From the NCBI GenBank assembly GCA_020465985.1, contig JAANYP010000387.1, forward strand, positions 81,718-145,717: DNA of 64,000 nucleotides. Reading direction: 5' to 3'. The notes beneath the pieces are model-generated. The model ran no database searches. It saw nothing but the letters and a program-made list of their open reading frames with translations, and had not been told where the DNA came from. The DNA is from Centrapalus pauciflorus (taxonomy: Eukaryota; Streptophyta; Magnoliopsida; Asterales; Asteraceae). Below are positions 33,538 through 43,843 of the stretch, in pieces (the stretch's first letter is position 1; every line of letters starts with the position of its first letter). The position numbers and the translations under genes are program-made.

Positions 33538-34560
33538 TTACAGCTTATCCACTGCCAGTTGTAGGTTCGTTAGCCAACCCGACTGAACTTTGAACGACTT
33601 ATCGTGCTTCTTTTGATTTGAGCATAGTGCGTCAATATCTTTTAGCAGAGCCTTATTTATGTTGACAAGGCCTCCCATAACATCTCTCAGAATCTCCATC
33701 TGCGTTACTAAGAGTTCTAAAGTTTGTGCATCCATTCCTGGGTTTTCGGTCCTCCTTATCGATATCCATCTTAGCCTTTCCTTTGTTGTTTCGTTGCTTT
33801 TCCGGGTACTCTGGTTTAACAAAGGGGATTTTCGTGATTGTGGCAGATTTAGGGCAATGAATTTGAAATCCTGATGCAGTCCTCTCAAAAACTAACCCTA
33901 CCATGATGAGCCTGGTGAACCATATCTCATTTGGATTGAGATATTTACACAACAATTCCTCCGTCATTGCTCTCTCAATTACAAATAACTTTGTTAACAT
34001 TCTGCAATGCGGATAATCTCTACTTTGTCTCATCACACTACACTCCCATAAGTTCTCCATTATTATATACCCATATGATAGTGTTGGATAACTCGTCATA
34101 AGTGCATGAATCAATAGAATCTCCTGAGGCCTGATAGTGGTAGTGTCCTGGTGTCGTGGAAGTAAGTTAAAGATAACAAGTTTCTACAAAAGCTTAGCTA
34201 AATGGCACAGGTTTCCTCTACAGTAACTAGTGTACGTCCGTGCGTCTTCCATCGTCATCCCGAACACAGTGGCCACTATTCCCATCCAATGGTTAGCCCA
34301 ACTACTTATCTTACGAGCTCTGCCCTCTGAAGATCCAATGATGACCAAAGTTATCTCAGACGTGGTAATTCTGTATCTATGTGAAATTCCTCACATATTA
34401 TGTTCCTAGGGATTGTCACTTTCTTATGTCCCACCATTCCCACTAACTCAAAGTCGTACTCCTCATACTCAGCTACTCTCCTCATAGTGGCAAACCAGTG
34501 CTGGATCAGCTAGAATGGATATAGGTTAATACCCATTGGATAGCTCTAGCTCATCCTAAC
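33538..34560 (-). pseudogene. F third ORF (Athila-type extra ORF), broken
   Basis: Frames 33653-34114, 33538-33888 and a segment near 34380-34520 (FATMRRVAEYEEYDFELVGM) belong together. They include HALMTSYPTLSYGYIIMENL and NPNEIWFTRLIMVGLVFERT, and a coiled-coil-like end near 33540-33720. Its place after integrase matches the extra ORF of Athila elements, sometimes called env-like. I see no signal peptide or clear membrane segment. Confidence 0.55.
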
Positions 34561-36392
34561 CTCTCAAAACATTTTGGATATCAAACCCTTCAAAGTCATA
34601 TTCTTTCAGGGTTCACTCTATATGGAAACAAGGTGGTCGATCATTGTTGGTGTTTGGTGGAATAAATGGAAATTTCGCATTGAGTGGCACCTCAAAACAG
34701 ACGGAATCAAGGTGAGGGACCCGCATACGTGGAGTACGGGTGAAACGTGTGTTGGATCCACGACCTCTATTGGCTTGGAATTGGCTTAATATCTACAAAG
34801 TAGAGTATGTTGGAAATAGCCAAATAGGTTATTTAATAGTGGTTGAATACGGTTTTTTATATGAATAATGCATGAATTGTAAAAAAAACCCTTTTCTATT
34901 AGATAATGCAAAATCCTATTTCTCACCAACAATGTGAGCCAATGCTAAACCTAAAAATGCATGACCTTTATGATGGAAACTTTAAGATCTAACCAAACCT
35001 TTATTAGGTTTTTTCAAGAATATTACATTAAAAACTTTTAAACCCTCAAATCTAACTTATGGTAAACCTTCATTGATGGAGGTTATCATTAATTTTAGAA
35101 AAAAACTAAGATTCATGACTAAAAAGATTTATAATGATATGTGCATGATAGTTTTAAGAATGCATGCAATTATATTTAACCCCTTTATAATAAAATCAAT
35201 GCAAACCCCAAAGTTAATCACATGCATGCATGAATAAACCTATAAACTTACATAGAATGTAACTATGAGTGTTAGGAAGAGTTTACCTTGATGATTCGTG
35301 AGAACAACTAAGAAAGATCTGAAGATTTGACGTGAAAAAGGGCATTATTTGAGAAGGTTTAGGGCTTAAGATCGAAAATCGCCATATTCAACCGTCAAAC
35401 TTAAGGGTTATGACGTTTTGTTTCATATATATAAGAAATTCTATATGACCATGTGTAGGCCTGAGCGTAGCCCTTTGCCTCCTCCTGCGCATTGGGCGTC
35501 TATATTTTTGTAATCTAGGGCGCATGTGTGCCCCTGAGCCAATTTTTCAACTTTCAAAATTTTTAGAAGAACTATCCCCAACTTAAGCTATTAAATTGGG
35601 TTAAATAAATTACCGTGTGTGCCTAAAAATTTTAATTTTCTGATGTGATATACCCTATACTAAACTCAACCTAGATACGACTAAAGTTGGATTGGAAACT
35701 CTCCCCAACTTAGTTGGTGACATTAACAATGAAATAATTAAAATAATCTGCCTTTTTGTAGGGAATCACGATTGCACTTAGCACGTGCAACAATCCATTA
35801 AACCTCTCGGTATCCTGAGTGGACGAGTGTTGTCTCGTGAGAGTTTCTAGAAACATACCCACAAAGTTATCTGGGTTTCCTCCCAGGAAGCGCTAATTTT
35901 ACGTCTTCTGCCAAACGTACTGCTCCTATACTAGCCCAATTATGTTTGGGTTCCTCTTACCTAATTAGTTCAGAGACTACCATATTATTGATGACCCATT
36001 GTACATATAATTTGTGGCTAGACTTCTGTTACTATATATGGACATGTCCATTTACTTTTTAGTTTACCGGGAAATAATTTAAGTCTTGCATTAAATAACC
36101 AAATTTTATTTCCTTTGGTAAATGTTTTGTTTCTCAGCATTCTATCGTGAAAAGCATTTGTCTTTTCTATAAAATTTTCTCACTTTCGTAGGCTTCTCTA
36201 CGAATTTCCTCCATCTCCATTAATTGGAATTTATAGACAACACCGATGTCATGCAAATTAAAGTTAGTGTTCTCAAATGCCCACATAGCTCGGTGTTCCA
36301 ATTCAACAGGGAGATGACACACATTACCATATACAAGTCAATATGGTGACATACCAATAGGTGTTTTAAACGCAGTACAATATGCCCATAGA
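34561..36392 (-). other. F non-coding region after integrase
   Basis: No gene supported. It contains (minus strand, about 35910 to 35760) GACGTAAAATTAGCGCTTCC, then TTTGTGGGTATGTTTCTAGA, AACTCTCACGAGACAACACT and GTGATTCCCTAC. Nearly the same blocks in the same order occur in every unit of the tandem array (for example 57247-57360). Such TTAGCGCTTCTTGGGAGG blocks follow integrase in many Athila/Tat elements. Confidence 0.65.
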
Positions 36393-36791
36393 TCATCCTC
36401 CAACTTTTGTGACCAATTTTTCGAGGATTCTCTTGATTTCTCTATTTGAAATCTCGACTTGTCCGCTAGTTTGTAGATGATAATGTGTGGCAATTCTATG
36501 AGTGACTACGTAATGATTAAGGAGTCTTGTAAAATGCTGATTTCTAAAGTGTGACCCTCTATCACTAATTATTGCCATCAGAATTTCGAGACGTGCAAAG
36601 ATATCTCTTTTAACGAATTTACATACCACTCTATTATCATTAGTCCTCGTAGATTCTGCTTCCACCCATTTGGAAACATAGTCCACTGCAACTAAGATAT
36701 ATTCATATCCAAACGACTTAGGGAAGGGAATCGTAAAGTCAATCCCCCAGACATCAAATATCTCAACAATTAGTATTGGGGTTATAGGCAT
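36393..36791 (-). pseudogene. F integrase core fragment
   Basis: Contains IVEIFDVWGIDFTIPFPKSF with the first catalytic aspartate, AVDYVSKWVEA, IISDRGSHF with the second aspartate, and a TSGQVEISNREIKRILE segment with the glutamate. Order and spacing fit a Ty3/gypsy integrase core. Upstream zinc-finger sequence and the C-terminus are disrupted. Confidence 0.82.
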
Positions 36792-36792
36792 T

Positions 36793-37446
36793 TCATCCCT
36801 TTTCGCGATGCCACCTACTTGCTAGCATTTGTGCATGCTTTGACAAACTCATATACATCTTTTCAACTCTTTGGCCAAGCACAGCACCTACTGCATAGTC
36901 TCTAGCATCACACATGATCTCAAAGGATTTAGACCAATCTGGATATTGCTGAATTGTTTCTTGGGTTAACTTCGCTTTCAATTTCTCAAATGCTTTCATG
37001 CATGATTCATCGTAGTTAAATTCCATGTCGTTGCCCAAGAGATTGCATAATGGTCTAGAGATTGCACTGAATTCCTTTATAAAATGTCATTAAAATCCCA
37101 TGTGACCTAAAAAGGATCTCACTCCCTTAACATTGGTGGGGTGTGGAAGCGATGATATCAATTGGGCTTTTGCTTTGTCCACGTCCATACCTTTCTCGGA
37201 CAAAATGTGTCCCAGTACTACCCCTTCTTTTACCATGAAGTGACTCTTTTTCCAACTTAAAACTAAGTTGGTATCAGTGCATCTCTTTAGGACTCTTTCT
37301 AAATGTCCTAAACAGTTGTCAAATGACTTATCAAAGATTGAAAAGTCATCCATAAAGATTTCAAGAGAACCACCGAACATATCTGAAATGATAGCCATTA
37401 TACATTGCTGAAATGTGGCGGGTGCATTGTATAGTCCAAAAGGCAT
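36793..37446 (-). pseudogene. F RT C-terminal half and RNase H fragment
   Basis: RT: MPFGLYNAPATFQQCIMAI, then IFMDDFSIF with the catalytic FMDD, then VKEGVVLGHILSEKGMDVD. RNase H entry: YDESCMKAFEKLKAKL and FEIMCDARDYAVGAVLGQRV with its first acidic residue. A frame break lies near 37040-37090. Confidence 0.85.
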
Positions 37447-37980
37447 CCTTCGGTAGGCAAAGGTTCCATATGGACATGTAAATGTAGTTTTATCTTGATC
37501 CTCTGGATGGATTGGAATTTGGTTGTATCCAGAGTAGCCATCTAGGAAATAATAGAACTTCTATCATGCTAATTGTTCCATTATTTGATCAATGAATGGT
37601 AGTGGAAAATGATTTTTAGATGTAGCAGTGTTTAGTATCCTGTAATCTATGCATACTCTCCATCCAGTTATAGGGCGGGTAGTGATCTTTTCTCATTCTT
37701 CTGTGTCTATTATTGTGATTCCAGATTTCTTTGGCACAGTTTGGGTTGGACTAACCCATTCACTATCAGATATTTGATATATTATCCCAGCGTCCAACCA
37801 TTTCAAGACATCTTTATTCACTACCTCCCTTAAATTGGGATTCAGCCTCCATTGTGCATCTCTTACTGGTTTTGCTTCTGGATCAGTAATGATTCTATGC
37901 ATGCATAAGGTAGGACTGATTCCTTTCAAGTCTGCTATTGTCCAACCTACTGCCTCTTTATACTTTACTAGTACTTGCAA
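37447..37980 (-). pseudogene. F RT N-terminal half
   Basis: GWTIADLKGISPTLCMHRI, then AQWRLNPNLREVVNKDVLKW and LDAGIIYQISDSEWVSPTQT. This is the entry to Ty3/gypsy RT. A stop near 37690 and a disrupted stretch (37447-37692) separate it from the catalytic half. Confidence 0.8.
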
Positions 37981-38086
37981 TAGGGCTTTTTCTTGTGCCT
38001 CGATCAGATCTAATGAAATAATGACTGGAAGAGTGTCATTCTGACCTAAGAATGCACAATTAAATGCACAGGCAAGGCCTTTAACT

Positions 38087-38805
38087 CTAAACAGGTGGTT
38101 GTTTTATTGAAGGCCTTCCAGATTGAGGTAAATCAATTGGTAAATTTTCAGTCTTATGGGTCCACGGTGGTTGTTTATATTCCAACATGGATTCTATGAC
38201 TGCCTCAAGTTCATTGTAATTATCAGAGTTTATTGTAGCAGTGTCATGCTCAGCAAAGAATAATTCGGTGGTGTCCCTTGCATTGGTTAATGAACCGTGT
38301 TGCTGCACAAGCTCATCTGCCACATCTATCATGAAACATTTTGAGTCAATTAAATCAGTGGTGGAAGCATTGAACACGTTTAATCGCAGCTTGCGATTCT
38401 TAAAGGCAATTTCTACAGCCCCTGTTTTACAATTGATTTGAGCATTGATTGTGGCTAAGAACAGTCTGCCAAAGATTATGGTCGGCTAGTTTTCTCCAAA
38501 AAAAACTCTCTGTATCTAGGACTTAGAAGTCAACCGGATAGTAAAAATCATCTATTTTTACGATAACATCCGATAAGATACCCCTTGGACATTTTATTGA
38601 CCGATCTGCCAGTTGTAGAATTATATTTTTGGTTTATAACTGGCCCAGATCTTGTTTGTCAAACAAATTCCCATGTAATATGTTTACACTAGCTCCAAGG
38701 TCGGGTAATGCCTTTTTAATTTGCACATTGCCAATTGTTACTGGAATCAAAGATGATCCAGGATCTTTCAGCTTTGGTGGCAAGGAACTAGATATCACTG
38801 CACTC
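38087..38805 (-). pseudogene. F protease and protease-RT linker (broken)
   Basis: A DLGASVN-type aspartic protease segment is visible near 38700 on the minus strand (Athila proteases use DLGAS rather than DSGA), followed by linker sequence including CFMIDVADELVQQ. Several frame breaks. Confidence 0.55.
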
Positions 38806-38807
38806 AA

Positions 38808-39391
38808 CTACTCATGTAAGTTGATCTGCTTGGGAAGCGAGACCTTAAACATTCTTTTCTGCGTGCAGAGATCTTTTAAAAATTTGGCATAAGAGGGTAC
38901 TTGTTGAATAGCCTTGACCAATGGGATAATGATCTTGACTTGATTGAATAAGTCCCACAAATCCTCGGGTTGTGGACCTCTCTTGCCATATGGAGACGAT
39001 TTTGGATTTTCTAGAGTAGCGGGATATGGAGGAGGAACTGGGGTGTCCTGATCCTTAACCGCCACTCCAACTTTGGAAGTTGGGATATCTGCTTGATTTG
39101 TTCCTTGAAAGTAACTTTCTTGGAACTCTCCTTCTTAGGATCCTCTGTCTCTTCATACACGACCTCAGTGCCGGTATCCAATTCTTCCTCTTGTTCCTTT
39201 AGCATCTCGATCTTATTATCTACTTCTACCACTCTCAGAGTAGTCACCTTAGATACTTCATTAACCTCATGCTTCTTCTCTTTGCCCTGTGCATGTGAAG
39301 GGTTTGGAACAGTGTTACTCGGAAGCTTTCCCTCCTCTTGTTTTGTGAGTGATTTAGCTATCTGACCCATTAGGTGACTCATCATCTCCAT
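38808..39391 (-). pseudogene. F gag C-terminal region
   Basis: MMSHLMGQIAKSLTKQEEGK, a glutamate/lysine-rich stretch, and in another frame PPPYPATLENPKSS and VKAIQQVPSYAKFLKDLCTQ. The last segment is a recognisable Athila gag-pol linker motif. A frameshift near 39040 separates the parts. Confidence 0.7.
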
Positions 39392-39587
39392 GGTCTTTGT
39401 GTTAATAGCCGATTGTTATTTCATGAATTCTGCAAACTCCAAAAATTGTGAAGAACTCATATTCGTTTCCACATGAAAATGGGGTTGATCACGTTGGTTC
39501 GGCTTGTAATATCGCTCATCCTTAGCTGTAGAAGTTGAACCATATTGATATTCTCGTGGTGGTGGTTCATACCTTGGTTTAGATTGA

Positions 39588-39785
39588 TGATCGGTAGGCT
39601 GATCATTTTTCCATTGATGAGATGAGATGGATCACCGCATATTACACAATTATGAGATGGATCACGGCATATTACACAATTATGAGATGATCGGTAGGCT
39701 GATCATTTTTCCACAGTGGGTTGCACTTGAGGGCATGCTTCAGAATGATGAGATGGATCACCGCATATTACACAATTAACTGATG
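39588..39785 (-). pseudogene. F gag zinc knuckle with local tandem duplications
   Basis: The minus strand encodes CVICGDPSHHSEACPQVQP, a CX2CX4HX4C knuckle. The DNA for its first half (GATGGATCACCGCATATTAC on the plus strand) appears three times at about 39627, 39658 (one base different) and 39753. TGATCGGTAGGCTGATCATT appears twice (39588 and 39688). Only one copy encodes a full knuckle. Confidence 0.7.
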
Positions 39786-39812
39786 CATTTGGGTGTTGGT
39801 TGAAACCCTTGA

Positions 39813-40261
39813 TCAGTTGATCCATTTCTTTCCGAGTTTTGAGATTTCGCTCTTCACTTCACGTTTCCAGGCGTTGTCTATGCCCATCACCTGAACTCCG
39901 ATACTATATTCAGAAACGACTTTAACTTTGAGACCATTACCGAGTTGATTCAGTAGTTCCCAAGCCTCATCATCCTCTAATGTTAAGAATGTGCCACCTG
40001 CAGCGGCGATGATCATGTTATGACTCTCTTGACTCACACCATCAAAGAAAGTTTTGATGAGCATCCATTTTGGAACTTCGTGGTGTGGACAAGCTCTTAG
40101 CAATTCATTCATCCGATCAAGTGCTTCATAAAATTGTTCACTAGGTTTTTGTTAGAAACCGGTGATCATTTTTCGTTTCCCAGTGGTTTACTTATGGGGT
40201 AATATTCATTGAGAAATTCACGTTTCATTTGATCCCAGGTTGTGATGCTATTGGTGGGTAG
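39813..40261 (-). pseudogene. F gag core fragment
   Basis: MNELLRACPHHEVPKWMLIK, TFFDGVSQESHNMIIAAAGG and LEDDEAWELLNQLGNG are the core of Athila/Tat gag. Upstream frame breaks precede TTWDQMKREFLNEYYP near 40200. Cut at 40261 by the LTR of G. Confidence 0.8.
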
Positions 40262-40500
40262 TGATCGGGTCATTTTTTATACAATTTAATGTGTTTAAAC
40301 GATATAATTTTATATATAAAGTATTGGTATAATGTTACATTAAATTGTTTATTTATTATTTGTAGGATTAAAGCTTAAATGGAGCTAAAGAGAGTAAAAT
40401 GAGCAAAAGAGTAAAAACATAAGTCCATGAGTTGAAGTCCAAGATCAAGCCCAAGTAAATGGCTCATATGTATCCTGATGAAGAGTAAAGCAGCCACAAC

Positions 40501-40594
40501 CCTTGAGTCCTAGTACTCAAGGTAGGACTCACATACAACTACTCGGCGTTTGGAAAAAGACCACACTCAAACCATGAGTCCTAGGACTCATGGT
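40501..40594. promoter_or_regulatory. Two palindromes with TGAGTC half-sites upstream of the G TATA box
   Basis: 40571-40594 is a perfect 24-bp palindrome centred on TGAGTCCTAGGACTCA. 40501-40522 is the same design with one mismatched pair. TGAGTC is the half-site of GCN4/AP-1-like bZIP factors. They stand about 80-170 bp upstream of the TATA box. Confidence 0.5.
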
Positions 40595-40672
40595 AAGACT
40601 CATCTTTGTAATTAAAACCATGTCCAATACGTGTGTAACTACCCCATTTGAACCCTACGGTAATCCTTTAAT

Positions 40673-40680
40673 TATATATA
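40673..40680 (+). promoter_or_regulatory. TATA box of the G LTR
   Basis: TATATATA in ATTATATATACTGAAGGC, in a position suited to an LTR promoter. Confidence 0.5.
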
Positions 40681-41568
40681 CTGAAGGCAGCGCCGCATCA
40701 TAAAACGAAGAAAACAGAACAGAGAAGAGAAGAGCGTTCACATTTATTATTCACCCAGAAGTTTTTTCCACGGCTACAACAATGTAGTCTGTACGAGACC
40801 TAACGGCAGAGGGTTAGGGTTTTGTTTCTTTTACGCTCAATTGTTTCAACAATCAACCAACAACTATGAAACATGTTCCTAATAAGTTCAATGTTCCGTA
40901 CAAGTTGGTTGATGATCGTACAATTATCGTTCAAGGGTTGATTTCTTAGCTAAGTATTGATGTTTTTCGTTAGTTTAATCATTGTAACGAATGATATGCC
41001 TACTTTAGCATCTGTGTGATTATTATTTAAATATATTGTTCCGTTCGTTTCTATTTATATCTAAATCGTAAGACGCGTCGTAGCCATGTTACATGTCATG
41101 CCGAGCTCATTAGGTTAGGAGTTAAGACGAACTGTGAACATGACACGATTCGCGCCCAAGATATAGATTGTGATAGATTTGATTGTCATAACTATGTCTA
41201 TGTGGTTAGGTTACAAGGTGAATTAATCAGAATTATAAATTATTAAATAATCAGTGACCCTACGTTAATTATCCATAATTTCACACAAACCCTAGATTCG
41301 AAGTCATTGGTGTTCATCTGCATTTATTACGCTTTTCTTTAAGTTTTCTTAAGAAAGTTATAATTGTGTTTCCAAGATTCCTCACAATTACTTCATTCCA
41401 TCTATTAGTTTGTTTATTAGTTTTTATTATTTATTAAATAACTATCATAGAATAATATTGATAACCACATGATCTCTGAGGATACGATCCCACCTACCCT
41501 AGATATAAGTTAAGGTGATTGGTGTTGTTATATTATCTTTGAACGCTTTACGAAGAGCGTTGTTTAAA

Positions 41569-41586
41569 TGGCGTCGTTGCCGGGGA
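41569..41586 (+). other. Primer binding site of G (Asp tRNA type)
   Basis: TGGCGTCGTTGCCGGGGA; the usual form in Athila/Tat/Ogre elements is TGGCGCCGTTGCCGGGGA, so one base differs. Confidence 0.8.
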
Positions 41587-41656
41587 GATAGTGCGCTTAT
41601 TACTTTTGTTTTACGGTAGTTTTTTAGGTTTACGTTGTTTCGTTGAGATACTAAGG

Positions 41657-42298
41657 TATTATCCATCTAAGTATAGTTACTCCGATTATAACGATCATCA
41701 TGATCGTTACTACTCGAGTTGTGATTCATACAATCCATGGGAACGATATCCGGCTTCTGATTAGTATTATTATTATGATTATTGTTCATCTCAGCGGCAG
41801 TCATATGATGAATATCGATACTATCAAGAGAAATTTATGAGAGAATGCATGACATTTATGGAGGCTAACACTAAGCATCTCCAATATCTTGTGAACACAT
41901 GGGGACAAATCAACGAATTGCTCTTAAAACAAGAACCTGAAAGGGAAAAGTGCATTGAGCCGGATGACGACTTTGAAGATGAGCGAGGATTCGAGCATCA
42001 AGATATGAATCAGGAAATATCCTCAGAATTGTTGGACTCTAATGAGGAAGAGATAGTCGAAAGTGAAGTTATTATAGAAGATGACTCATTGCTACAACCA
42101 TCAACGGAGACAACTCCATATTTCGAACTCCCTTATTCTAATTATTATTTAAAAAGTTTAATGCCTGAAACCAAATCTAATTCAATGTTAATTGTTTTTC
42201 ATGATATTTCAGGTACCTATGGAGTACAAATCACACGAAGGGGAAAACGGATGAACTATCCGGGTAATGTGTGTGGACAAGGTGACAAACCACCTTGA
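41657..42298 (+). pseudogene. G short ORF, gag-leader-like, broken
   Basis: A tyrosine-rich start (YYPSKYSYSDYNDHHDRYYS), TAG near 41762, then QSYDEYRYYQEKF and a continuous frame from ATG 41837 (153 codons; acidic, EPDDDFEDERGF). Such Tyr-rich segments occur near the gag of Tat/Athila elements, but I see no gag core. From about 42211 the frame runs into tandem-repeat sequence (YGVQITRRGKRMNYPGNVCG) and stops at 42298. Probably a remnant without function. Confidence 0.5.
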
Positions 42299-42472
42299 AG
42301 AGGTACCGTCTGGCTGAAGACGTAAAACTTAGCGCTTCTTGGGAGCCAACCCAATGAAATTTGTGGGTGTGTTCAATAGAAACTCTCACGAGACTATAAC
42401 TTGTCCACCTGGTGCAATGGTGATCCCTACGAAAGTGAGGTTTAATAATATATTTATGTTTATTTAATTTTA
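42211..42472 (+). repeat. First (partial) unit of the 1.31-kb tandem array
   Basis: From GTACCTATGGAGTACAAATC onward it matches the ends of later units (for example 57134-57399) nearly base for base. The last five bases are the TSD TTTTA of S3; the array resumes at 56082. Confidence 0.88.
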
Positions 42473-43131
42473 TGTTGGTACACCCTGTGTGACGATAGCA
42501 GTCTAATCGATCTGCGTTATGATTTAAGTAATATTCTGAATATTAACAAGTGTTTTGATATATATGTTTAATATGTGTTTGTCTGTTATTGATTGTGTGT
42601 TTGAACTTGATGTAACATATTACAAGAAGTTCAAACATAAAAGTCAAAGAGTATGTCAAACATAAGTTAAAACATAAGTTTCATCACTTAAGTGTTTAAA
42701 TGTATTGGCTAGATTCGAATATGTAAAGGAAGACATTCGAATCTGTGATAGATTCGAATGTATCCTTTGATTCGAATAGGTTAGATTCGAATCTGTCAGA
42801 TGGACAGATTCGAATGAGGCCTTAGGCCAGATTCAAGGTTGGCCCACAACAGACTCGAATCAGGGTCTATAATTAGGGATAGACTCGAATGATTAGAGGA
42901 CCTTCGGCAGAATTCGTGAGGAATTAAGCAATAGGCGATCTCGAGTTTATCAGCTAGGTGAGTGCTGTTTCGGAGAGAATTAGTACGTAGGATCGTTCGT
43001 GTGTCGTTCGTTCAGCGTCTAATAGTCTCCGTGTTCCGTTGGTTGAGAGTTGTCCGTCTGACCGTAAACGAGGATTCCGCACTCGTTCACGGATCCGCGT
43101 CTAGATAGATCTGTCAGTGGTAGACCTTACA
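42473..43131 (+). repeat. 5' LTR of S3
   Basis: TGTTGGTACACCCTG to GGTAGACCTTACA. Eight or nine TTCGAAT words (42712-42890) stand upstream of and around a TATAATTA box near 42871. The 5' LTR has TAACATATTAC where the 3' LTR has TAACAAGTATTAC, and GATTCAAGG where the 3' LTR has GATTCGAGG. Confidence 0.96.
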
Positions 43132-43133
43132 AG

Positions 43134-43145
43134 TGGTATCAAAGC
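43134..43145 (+). other. Primer binding site of S3 (initiator Met tRNA)
   Basis: TGGTATCAAAGC, two bases after the LTR end; one base differs from the common TGGTATCAGAGC. Confidence 0.88.
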
Positions 43146-43369
43146 CTACGGAGTGTTCTTGGTGTTCTTCGTGTTCATCAGATACATTCTAGGTTTCTTG
43201 ACGCTAGTTGGACGGTTTTGCTCTCAAAAACGTGTTTCTGAGCTTAGCAAATTCATATTCGGGAAACACTTTGTGGTTTTTCACGTTTTTGATCGAAATC
43301 ATTATTTTTCGTTTGAAAAATAGTGATTTAATCTGTAAAACGTCAAAAAATCAAAGTGTTAGCCGTTTT

Positions 43370-43800
43370 TCGAGTTTGCGGCGCTCGAATCTATAGGGGT
43401 AATTAGGGTTTTACTTTATTTTCGAGTCTAACCAAAATACGCTCCTTTCGAGTCAATTTCAGTCAGTTTTCGAGTCTGTGTTGTTTCGAATCTGTTATTA
43501 CATTCGAATTGGCTCTCGAGTCTATATTGTTTCGAGTTTGTTTCGAGTGTGTTACTGTCTCGAGTCTGTGATTCGAATCTGCTGTCTTTCGATTCTATTG
43601 TGCCTTCGATTCTAAGGGTCTTCGAGTCTAAGGGGTCCTTCGAATCTGACCTCATCTTCGAATCTAAGGGATTGTTCGAATCTGACATTATTTCGAATCT
43701 ACTTGACTTTTAAGACTTAGTCGAATTTAATTTCAAAAGATTAAATATTAATTAGTTTCGAATCTATCTAGATTCGAATAAGTTAATTTAAATCAGTTTC
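43370..43800. repeat. Cluster of TTCGAATCTG words in the S3 leader
   Basis: About 22 TCGA-centred words (TTCGAATCTG, TTCGAGTCTG, ATTCGAAT and variants) in about 430 bp of non-coding leader between the primer site and gag. Spacing is irregular, so this is not a simple tandem repeat. The same word fills the LTR and the spacer at 51485-52165. Confidence 0.85.
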
Positions 43801-43843
43801 TAATTAAATTAATTAAGTTCAAATTCAAATTCTTTCAGAAAAG

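Larger units (their letters stand above)
33538..40261 (-). mobile_element. F: decayed Athila-like Ty3/gypsy element
   Basis: On the minus strand from 40261: gag, zinc knuckle, protease, RT, RNase H, integrase, a long non-coding region, then an extra ORF remnant, the layout of Athila-type elements. All ORFs carry frameshifts or stops. The gag front is cut by the LTR of G at 40262. No LTRs of F were identified with confidence. Confidence 0.82.
40262..41568 (+). repeat. 5' LTR of G
   Basis: Starts TGATCGGGTCATTTTTTATA, ends just before the primer site at 41569. It holds two palindromes (40501-40522, imperfect; 40571-40594, perfect), a TATA box near 40673-40680, and a probable 5'-UTR. No partner LTR in the window; the end is set by the primer site. 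Confidence 0.65.

Noticed and set aside
34574..34789. Plus-strand 71-codon frame
   Set aside because: Antisense to F and without a recognisable domain.
43370..43800. Heat-shock element array
   Set aside because: The words have TTCGAA, not the GAA-nn-TTC spacing of heat-shock elements.
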